From NCBI RefSeq assembly GCF_014694405.1, contig NZ_JAAUWV010000038.1, forward strand, positions 1 to 44,832: a stretch of DNA of 44,832 nt, written 5' to 3'. Below, in pieces: positions 39,085 through 44,832 of this stretch; the first letter of the stretch is position 1; each line of letters begins with the position of its first letter. Under the pieces are notes generated by a model that was not told the origin of the DNA, ran no database searches, and was given only the letters and a program-made list of their open reading frames with translations. The translations under genes were made by a program, and so were the position numbers. Origin of the DNA: Pseudoalteromonas sp. S16_S37. Lineage in GTDB: Bacteria > Pseudomonadota > Gammaproteobacteria > Enterobacterales > Alteromonadaceae.

Positions 39085-39228
39085 CGAGTATTCCCCTAAC
39101 TACTACTATTTACTTACTTTAAGCTAAAAGTGTGCCAATAATTTAAACTGGCTGAAAAACAGTTGCTTGCTATAGTTAATGACGAGTACTTTCGATAATT
39201 TCCGCATTTTTGACACTTTGGAGGCCGT

Positions 39229-41196
39229 TTGCAGAGTATTTTTGCCGAGGTTTTTGCCTTATTGCTTGCCGCTGTGATTTTAGTGTGGCTTTTCAAGCGT
39301 ATTGGCTTACCCGCCATTTTGGCGTACTTAGTAACGGGCGTATTGGCCGGCAGCCATGGTATTGGCTGGATGAGTATCAGCTATGAAATGCACTTTATTG
39401 CCGAGTTAGGTATTGTATTTTTATTGTTCAGCCTAGGGCTGGAGTTTTCAGTGCCTAAGCTTATGGCAATGCGCAACTTGGTGTTTGGCTTGGGCAGTTT
39501 ACAAGTACTCATTACCACCATCGTTGGTATGTTTGTGATCAAAGCGCTTGATTACGATTGGCTCAGTGCCTTTATTATCGCCAGCTTGATGGCGCTATCG
39601 TCAACCGCAGTGGTGGTTAAAATTCTCAAAGAAAGCGGTAATCTTAATTTACGCCGAGGTCAGCTAGCAATTGGCATGTTGCTGTTTCAAGACATTGCTG
39701 TTGTGCCTCTACTAATTGCTTTGCCTTTAATCGCTCAATCAGATAATCAAGTATTAATAGGCGCACTGATGTTTGCCTTAGCCAAAGGCGCCTTTGTGTG
39801 TGTTTTGCTATGGGCGATAGGTAAGTGGTTTTTGCCGAAAATATTTAACGAAGTTGCCTCTGTGCGCACCGATGAGCTGTTTGTACTGACCACCATAGTG
39901 GTGGCGCTTTGCGCAGGTGGCCTAACTTATTTGTTTGGTTTATCGATGGCTTTGGGCGCCTTTTTAGCGGGGATGATGCTTGGTGAAAGCCAGTATCGTC
40001 ATCAGTTAGAAGCCGAGATCAGACCGTTTCGCGATATTTTGATGGGGTTATTTTTTGTGACCGTAGGTATGCAGCTAAACATACCTTATGTTGTTGATAA
40101 AATTGGCTATATTGTTTTGGCTTTAGCCGTTTTGCTACTGCTAAAAGTATTAATTATTGCGTTGTTAGCCCAGCTAATGGGAGAGCGTAAAAAAGACGCC
40201 GTTGCAGCGGGTATTTTGCTGTGGCAAATGGGGGAGTTTGGTTTTGTGCTTGTAGCCCTTGCCAGCAAACATAATTTATTAGACCTAAATAGCGCGTCAT
40301 TCTTGATTGCACTTGGGGTGTTATCTATGGCGGTTACTCCTTATTTGATTGACCGAACCCCCGTTATTTTACAAAAGCTCAATGTTAATGGAGATCACTA
40401 TCAACATGACTTTGGGCAAAATATTATTAATGAAAGCTTGAGTAACCATGTGGTTATTTTAGGGTATGGTCGAGTTGGGCAAACCATTGCACGCTTTTTA
40501 AAGCCCGAGGCAATTCCGTATGTGGCAATTGAACGTAACCCGCGCATTGTAGAAGAGGCGCAAACAGCGGGGGAGCCGGTCATGTTTGGCTATTCAGGTT
40601 CACAAGTATTACTTAAACAAGCCAATGTTGATAAAGCCCGCTTGGTGATAATTACCTGCTCTGACTTTAACCAAAGCCAAGAGGTGATAGATGCCATAAA
40701 ACGTGTCGCACCTGAGGTTAAAATACTGGCGCGTTCAACCGATGATAGCCACCTTGATGCACTTAAAGCCTTAGGCGTGACAGAGGTGGTTCCAGAGGCC
40801 TTAGAGGCCAGCTTAATGTTAGTGTCGCATGTGCTGCATATGTCGGGTGTACCCATGCGCCGTATCTTTAAGCGAGTGAGCAAAGAGCGCCATAATCGTT
40901 ATGAGTATTTACACGGATTTTTTGCCGGTGATGACCAAGAGCCACAAGGTGATAACATCGACAGGCTTGAGTATTTGCATGCTATGGCTTTGCCTGAGTC
41001 AGCGTTTGCGGTAGACAAAAGCATTGAAGAACTCAGCCTAGATAAACAAAAAGTGGCAATCACCGCGTTGCGCCGTGACGGCCAGGAGCTGGCTGCGCCA
41101 CAGCAAAGTATGGTGCTCAAAGCCAATGATGTTTTACTTCTTAAAGGCAAGCCTAGACGCGTTGAGCGCGCTGAGCAGTACTTACTCAATGGCTAA
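39229..41196 (+). CDS. CPA2 monovalent cation:proton antiporter with RCK domains (KefB/KefC/YbaL-like)
   Basis: 655 residues. The N-terminal 12-13 membrane segments (about 1-385) include FLLFSLGLEFSVPKL and LLFQDIAVVPL. A TrkA-N NAD-binding domain follows with VILGYGRVGQTIARFL near residue 405, then an RCK-C domain ending about 650. The family exchanges K+ or Na+ for H+ and is gated by nucleotide or glutathione adducts; which ion cannot be told here. Start TTG at 39229 with GGAGG upstream. Confidence 0.9.
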   Translation: MQSIFAEVFALLLAAVILVWLFKRIGLPAILAYLVTGVLAGSHGIGWMSISYEMHFIAELGIVFLLFSLGLEFSVPKLMAMRNLVFGLGSLQVLITTIVGMFVIKALDYDWLSAFIIASLMALSSTAVVVKILKESGNLNLRRGQLAIGMLLFQDIAVVPLLIALPLIAQSDNQVLIGALMFALAKGAFVCVLLWAIGKWFLPKIFNEVASVRTDELFVLTTIVVALCAGGLTYLFGLSMALGAFLAGMMLGESQYRHQLEAEIRPFRDILMGLFFVTVGMQLNIPYVVDKIGYIVLALAVLLLLKVLIIALLAQLMGERKKDAVAAGILLWQMGEFGFVLVALASKHNLLDLNSASFLIALGVLSMAVTPYLIDRTPVILQKLNVNGDHYQHDFGQNIINESLSNHVVILGYGRVGQTIARFLKPEAIPYVAIERNPRIVEEAQTAGEPVMFGYSGSQVLLKQANVDKARLVIITCSDFNQSQEVIDAIKRVAPEVKILARSTDDSHLDALKALGVTEVVPEALEASLMLVSHVLHMSGVPMRRIFKRVSKERHNRYEYLHGFFAGDDQEPQGDNIDRLEYLHAMALPESAFAVDKSIEELSLDKQKVAITALRRDGQELAAPQQSMVLKANDVLLLKGKPRRVERAEQYLLNG

Positions 41197-41286
41197 CGAG
41201 CCTGTAGAATAATGTGTGAGGTTAGTTTAGTATTTCAAAATGACAAATTATCTCGAATCACGATTCATTTTCTTGTTAGCTGTCCA

Positions 41287-41562
41287 CTACACTAACTTTA
41301 TTTCTAACTTTTTTCCTAATGCTGACGCAAATTTCTCTAAAGTTGATAGCTTTACATCTTCAGAGTGATTTTCAATTCGTGAAATTGCACTTTTTTGAGT
41401 ATGCAGTTTATCTGCAAGATCCAACTGTGTAAGACCTGCACTTTTACGCGCCTCTTTAAGCAATACTCCAAACTTAAACGCTTGATACCCTTCATCATAG
41501 TTTTCAGCAAATTCTGAATCATTGCTTTTTCTCTTAACTAAATATTTTTGAAGATCACTCAT
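41287..41562 (-). CDS. HigA-type antitoxin, XRE helix-turn-helix
   Basis: 91 residues with an XRE-family helix-turn-helix at about 35-85: [20 protein letters not shown] followed by [11 protein letters not shown]. It follows the toxin gene with a 1-nt overlap (TAATG), the toxin-first order typical of higBA. The product should neutralise the toxin and repress their common promoter, probably through the palindromes upstream. The DNA is AT-rich compared with its neighbours, which suggests acquisition. Confidence 0.88.
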   Translation of the reverse strand: MSDLQKYLVKRKSNDSEFAENYDEGYQAFKFGVLLKEARKSAGLTQLDLADKLHTQKSAISRIENHSEDVKLSTLEKFASALGKKLEIKLV

Positions 41563-41909
41563 TATGATTTCCTCCGCAAATAATCTTTTTTACGACTTTC
41601 TGCTATTTTAATTTCTTTGGATGGGGTTTTTTGGGTTTTCTTTTGGAAACCATGGTTTAAAACTACCAAGTTATCACCTTCAAAAAAACCAAGGAGTCTA
41701 AAAATATTTCCACTTATTTGAACTCTGACTTCCCAAATTCCATCAGTATTAACAAGCTTCTTTAGGTACGTTGTAGGAACAGTATCCAATTCTTCAACTA
41801 ATTGAAGTACCCAAGCAACTTTTTGAGCTTGTCTACTGTTTAGAGAGTCCAAAAACTCTTCAACAGGACACTTTCCATCATCGGTGCAGTAAAAGTTTAT
41901 CTTTCTCAT
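41562..41909 (-). CDS. HigB/RelE-superfamily toxin (Gp49-like)
   Basis: 115 residues of the phage-derived Gp49-like/HigB group: a short beta-sheet fold with [48 protein letters not shown] and a basic tail [11 protein letters not shown]. These toxins cleave ribosome-bound mRNA. Its ATG lies only 6 nt after the predicted -10 box and no ribosome-binding site precedes it, so the mRNA may be leaderless. Paired with the XRE antitoxin downstream. Confidence 0.88.
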   Translation of the reverse strand: MRKINFYCTDDGKCPVEEFLDSLNSRQAQKVAWVLQLVEELDTVPTTYLKKLVNTDGIWEVRVQISGNIFRLLGFFEGDNLVVLNHGFQKKTQKTPSKEIKIAESRKKDYLRRKS

Positions 41910-41915
41910 CTGTAA

Positions 41916-41949
41916 ATGTTAACATAAAAGTGAACTTTGTCAATTGACA
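41916..41949 (-). promoter_or_regulatory. higBA promoter with two palindromic operators
   Basis: On the minus strand a perfect TTGACA -35 (41943-41938) and TAACAT -10 (41921-41916) are spaced by 16 bp. Each is embedded in a perfect palindrome: TGTCAATTGACA (41938-41949) over the -35 and ATGTTAACAT (41916-41925) over the -10. They are good candidates for antitoxin autorepression. Confidence 0.65.
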
Positions 41950-41976
41950 GAAGCGCTTGATGGGCAATTAACAACG

Positions 41977-43131
41977 TTACTCATCTAACCCTAAAAAGTG
42001 ACGTATTTCGTCAAGCCTTGCCATACCGTCTTGATAGCCAATATCTATCAAGTGACGAGTGTAGTTTTTTTCAAACAATAAGTAGCTGGTTAAACTCGAA
42101 CTAGAGTGGCGTTTTACCCCGATAGTACGCAGTAGCAACTTAATGGCTAGCGGCATATCATCGTAATATTGGTCGGCAATATCCCTAAAATTAACCGTAG
42201 GATTAACCACCAATGTCTCTATGGGCTTAAGCTCTCGGTGTTTATCGCGGGTTTTTGGAGGCAGCAAGCCAATGGTACGATTAACACGCTCTAACCGTTC
42301 TAGGTCTGATTGCAGCGTATCGCTAAACACACTATCGAGTAAGTGACCGGCAATGGCCGACATACCCGGAAAATGCGGCTCGTAACCCAACGGCGCACGG
42401 ATCTTAGGCTGCTCTACACCAATCACAAAAATTTTCTCGGCGCCTAAATGAATAGAAGGACTCAGCGGCGAGAGTTGGTGAATGGAGCCATCACCATAGT
42501 AATGATGTTTTACCCGAACACTTGGAAACACCATGGGAATAGCACTGGATGCCATTAAAACATCTAAAGAAATACGACCGGGCACGCCTTGGCGCTTTAC
42601 ACGTTGCCATGCCTGAGCGTCTTTAGCTTGATAGTACGCGACAGAGCGACCCGTTGAATAGCTTGATACCGTAACCGATACCGCATCTAAAAAGCCTTTA
42701 TGAAGATTACGCTCGATACGCGTTAGATCTAACACTTCGTTCAATAAGCCACGAAGCGGGGAGTTATCTAACAAACTGGCGGGAGGATGATTTAAATGCC
42801 CAGACTGAAAGCTGCGCATTACATTACCTAGCAAATGGCCAAACGCACCAATAAAATCGCTACGGTACACCATGTGAGAGTTAAAGCTTTTCCACACCCA
42901 TTCAATTTTGCGTACCGCCAAATGCATACAAGAGGCGTAACAGGCTAACGCTGCAGAATTTATAGCGCCTGCGGATGTGCCATTAATAATTTGAAATGGA
43001 ATAGGCGCGGCACGAGGCATACTCAAAGCCAGCGCTTTTAGCACTCCTACTTGATAAGCAGCACGTGCACCACCACCTGTTAATAATAAGGCGACTGGCG
43101 GGCGGTTTGCTAAACGTTGTTTTAAATTCAT
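41977..43131 (-). CDS. patatin-like phospholipase
   Basis: 384 residues. The patatin core carries the oxyanion loop GGGARAA (residues 19-25), the nucleophile elbow G-T-S53-A-G and the dyad Asp in GDG (Asp214), so the Ser-Asp lipase dyad is intact. No signal peptide or membrane segment is seen, so it is probably cytosolic, like RssA-type proteins. The C-terminal 100 residues are family-specific, with no clear motif. Substrate unknown. AGAGGA lies just before the ATG. Confidence 0.9.
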   Translation of the reverse strand: MNLKQRLANRPPVALLLTGGGARAAYQVGVLKALALSMPRAAPIPFQIINGTSAGAINSAALACYASCMHLAVRKIEWVWKSFNSHMVYRSDFIGAFGHLLGNVMRSFQSGHLNHPPASLLDNSPLRGLLNEVLDLTRIERNLHKGFLDAVSVTVSSYSTGRSVAYYQAKDAQAWQRVKRQGVPGRISLDVLMASSAIPMVFPSVRVKHHYYGDGSIHQLSPLSPSIHLGAEKIFVIGVEQPKIRAPLGYEPHFPGMSAIAGHLLDSVFSDTLQSDLERLERVNRTIGLLPPKTRDKHRELKPIETLVVNPTVNFRDIADQYYDDMPLAIKLLLRTIGVKRHSSSSLTSYLLFEKNYTRHLIDIGYQDGMARLDEIRHFLGLDE

Positions 43132-43287
43132 AAATCCTCTAAAAACAATGAACTTTTTACTAAATTGCTCGTCAGTAGAATTAGTCCTGCTATCATCGCA
43201 TTATAAGTGCTATAACTTTTACTTTATGTTTTAATTTTTAAATATTCAAAAGAATATTGTTTTTCAAGCTAAATTTATGGAGCTGTT

Positions 43288-44187
43288 ATGTCTGAGTCCG
43301 GTGCAGATCATTCTCAAAGTGCTAAACCTTCGCGTAGTCAATTGCTACTGGCCGCTACCGTTGTAGTGGCGTTGGTTATTGTTGTAGTGTTTGTTTTATC
43401 AAAGCAAAATGAACAAAAGCAAACCAACGCTAAGTATTCTCAAGATGTGGTAGAGCAACAATCGCAAAATACTGAGCAGATTAATACTGCGCAATCTAAC
43501 GCAATTGACCCGCAAACAATTGAAGCGCCAGAGCCTGTTGCCCAGCCACCACAAATGGACCGCAATGAGACGCCTGTTAATGTACCAACAGCAACTGCAA
43601 ATGAAGTGCCATTACCAACGCTTGATGACAGCGATGAGTTGGTAAAACAAACCGTTGCTGAAATTATGACGGAAAAAGCTTTATCTTTGATAGTAAGCGA
43701 TGACATGGTACGCCGTGGCGTGGTGTTTGTTGATAACCTTGCCAAAGGTAAAATTGCTGAAAAACACATGCCAGTCAAAAAACCAGAAGAGCCATTTATG
43801 GCGCTAGAAGACGACATAGTGGTGACTGATCCAAACAGCTTTGAGCGTTACACGCCTTATGTAGATATACTCACCGGTATGAGCACTGCACAAATGAAAC
43901 GCATGTTAGATAAGTTTCAGCCGCTGATCGCACAAGCCTATGAAGAGATTGGCTACGAAGGCAATGACTTTAACGCCACGCTTAACAAAGCCATTACCGA
44001 GCTGTTAAATACGCCTATTCCACAAAGCAATGTGCCACTTATCAAAGACTCAGTAACCTATCGTTATGCTTACCCTGAGTGGGAGCAACTATCGGAAGCG
44101 CAAAAGCAATTTTTGCGTATGGGCCCTGAAAACATGGAAAAAGTAAAACAGCGCCTAAGTGCCCTACAAAAATCACTTAATCAGTAA
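43288..44187 (+). CDS. DUF3014-like membrane-anchored protein
   Basis: 299 residues: a cytoplasmic N-terminus of about 20, one membrane helix (about 20-40, LLLAATVVVALVIVVVFVLS), a Gln/Thr/Pro-rich linker to about 105, then a periplasmic domain starting LPTLDDSDELVKQTV, which I recall as typical of DUF3014. No function is known to me. It stands divergent from the patatin gene and ends at a 12-bp hairpin before the SRP RNA gene. Confidence 0.75.
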   Translation: MSESGADHSQSAKPSRSQLLLAATVVVALVIVVVFVLSKQNEQKQTNAKYSQDVVEQQSQNTEQINTAQSNAIDPQTIEAPEPVAQPPQMDRNETPVNVPTATANEVPLPTLDDSDELVKQTVAEIMTEKALSLIVSDDMVRRGVVFVDNLAKGKIAEKHMPVKKPEEPFMALEDDIVVTDPNSFERYTPYVDILTGMSTAQMKRMLDKFQPLIAQAYEEIGYEGNDFNATLNKAITELLNTPIPQSNVPLIKDSVTYRYAYPEWEQLSEAQKQFLRMGPENMEKVKQRLSALQKSLNQ

Positions 44188-44194
44188 CTCACAA

Positions 44195-44227
44195 GCGCCG
44201 ACTGCTTAAACATCCAGCAGTCGGCGC
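44195..44227 (+). terminator. hairpin after the DUF3014-like gene
   Basis: GCGCCGACTGCT (44195-44206) pairs perfectly with AGCAGTCGGCGC (44216-44227), loop 9 nt. No T-run follows, but the stem is very stable and separates the gene from the ffs promoter. Confidence 0.65.
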
Positions 44228-44245
44228 GAATAAATGAGTTTTCCC

Positions 44246-44274
44246 TTGAAACTCAACCCGAAAGTAGAGATAAT
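44246..44274 (+). promoter_or_regulatory. ffs promoter
   Basis: TTGAAA (44246-44251) and GATAAT (44269-44274) with a 17-bp spacer, followed by a C-rich discriminator. The predicted start near 44282 would leave about 20 nt of 5' leader for RNase P to remove. Confidence 0.7.
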
Positions 44275-44302
44275 CCTTCCCGCGCCAAACAAGGCCCTCA
44301 AT

Positions 44303-44416
44303 GGTAGTCTTATTGGTCCTCTCGCAACAATAGCAGGTGAACCTGGTCAGGCCCGGAAGGGAGCAGCCACAGCTTGTGACTTGTGTGCCGAGATGTGGCT
44401 GGTAAGACTGCCACCC
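44303..44416 (+). ncRNA. ffs: 4.5S signal recognition particle RNA
   Basis: A 114-nt region, the same length as E. coli 4.5S RNA, whose ends pair (GGTAGTCTTA with TAAGACTGCC). It carries the universal SRP core: CAGGCCCGGAAGGGAGCAGCC with the GGAA tetraloop, and the asymmetric-loop strand GTGTGCCGAGATG. With Ffh it targets nascent membrane proteins. A T-run (44422-44427) follows as terminator. The 5' end follows a leader consistent with RNase P processing. Confidence 0.95.
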
Positions 44417-44496
44417 AATTCTTTTTTCTATCTACCAAAAATACTTTTACTAATTACCCATATTTTTTTAAAGTTAAAGCTATAAACTCATTCTTA

Positions 44497-44748
44497 ATTG
44501 ACTCGCCCAATTATATTTCTTCTAGCGAAATTCATTTACATACCACAAGAACCACCAATGCTTTAACGGTATTGAATGCAGTGCTTGAGCAACAAAGTAG
44601 AATAACGCCTCTCGACTTTTCTATGGCAACGATCGGGCGGCTGTCTAAAGAACTAGGCGGCCCATCAACACAAACCATCCGTAATCGCACAGGTAAGCAT
44701 TTTCAGCAATTAATTGTGACCTTACGGCAAGATAGCGCAAATAAGTAA
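44497..44748 (+). CDS. GmtX-like small protein of a mobile island; start unresolved
   Basis: The C-terminal 65-70 residues, TTRTTNALTVLNAVLEQQ then LDFSMATIGRLSKELGGPS and TQTIRNRTGKHFQQLI, resemble the Gamma-Mobile-Trio protein GmtX as I remember it; I did not search. The motif looks like a small winged-helix DNA-binding unit. The frame is open back to a GTG at 44383 inside ffs, but between ffs and 44572 it has no ATG, GTG or TTG. The ATT at 44497 given here is only a guess at the start. AT-rich upstream DNA and its place right behind ffs suggest an island edge. Confidence 0.5.
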   Translation: MDSPNYISSSEIHLHTTRTTNALTVLNAVLEQQSRITPLDFSMATIGRLSKELGGPSTQTIRNRTGKHFQQLIVTLRQDSANK

Positions 44749-44797
44749 AAACCATCCGGCATACTTGATTGCAACCTAAACAACTAAGGTGTGATCA

Positions 44798-44832
44798 ATG
44801 AATACCACAACATCATTAGAGCAAATTAAAGC
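44798..44832 (+). CDS. start of a gene cut by the window end
   Basis: ATG 44798 with TAAGGTG 6 nt upstream opens a frame reading MNTTTSLEQIK up to the window edge. Too short to classify. If the preceding gene is GmtX-like, the tyrosine recombinase GmtY or the GmtZ protein would be expected nearby, but this fragment does not show it. Confidence 0.45.
   Translation, partial: MNTTTSLEQIK

Noticed and set aside
41191..41281. Integron attC site next to the toxin-antitoxin pair (GGCTAAC ... GTTAGCT)
   Set aside because: Only a 6-bp inverted match; the core does not fit the RYYYAAC/GTTRRRY pattern and no integrase is seen.
44234..44485. 83-codon open frame across the 4.5S RNA gene
   Set aside because: It covers the ffs promoter and RNA; no protein-like motifs.

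Overview
The window looks like a chromosome segment of a marine gammaproteobacterium, most likely an alteromonad of the Pseudoalteromonas type. This rests on the gene order map-glnD-dapD divergent from rpsB-tsf-pyrH-frr-uppS-cdsA-dxr-rseP-bamA-skp-lpxD-fabZ-lpxA-lpxB-rnhB-dnaE-accA-tilS, on protein lengths close to the E. coli orthologues, and on moderately AT-rich DNA. The genus is inferred from memory; no search was run.

Layout. (1) 1-224: an 8-bp tandem repeat array running off the left edge. (2) 225-742: an AT-rich, gene-free regulatory stretch. (3) 743-12767: eleven tightly packed, co-directional, very AT-rich genes that look like a metabolite pathway foreign to the core genome: citrate synthase-like, MFS exporter, YdjA-like nitroreductase (apparently starting at ATT), 2-isopropylmalate/homocitrate synthase-like, heme-oxygenase-like diiron protein, amidohydrolase, LeuC-, LeuD-, two YrdC/Sua5-like proteins, and LeuB-like. 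A twelfth gene, an adenosine deaminase-like lipoprotein, follows. (4) 12817-17069 minus strand: dapD, glnD, map. (5) 17128-37796 plus strand: the translation / envelope / lipid A / replication block. (6) 37789-41196: a small membrane protein, a diguanylate cyclase and a CPA2 antiporter. (7) 41287-41949: a HigBA-type toxin-antitoxin module with a palindromic promoter. (8) 41977-44187: a patatin-like lipase and a DUF3014-like membrane-anchored protein. (9) 44246-44832: the 4.5S SRP RNA gene with its promoter, followed at once by a small gene resembling GmtX of Gamma-Mobile-Trio islands and the start of another gene, suggesting that a mobile island begins here.

The most interesting object is region 3. 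Two acyl-CoA/2-oxo-acid aldol enzymes, an isomerase pair and a decarboxylating dehydrogenase form a complete alpha-keto-acid chain-extension cassette. They are combined with a putative diiron oxygenase, an FMN reductase, an ACMSD-type amidohydrolase and two diverged threonylcarbamoyl-AMP-synthase-like proteins. There is no NRPS, PKS, aminotransferase or phosphonate (PEP mutase) gene in the window. I do not recognise this combination as a described pathway. Specific sequence changes (catalytic Asp to Glu in the citrate synthase-like protein, the NAD-determining Asp to Asn in the LeuB-like protein, loss of the PTxT motif in the first YrdC-like protein, no leucine-feedback domain on the LeuA-like protein) argue for secondary metabolism rather than spare leucine or TCA enzymes.
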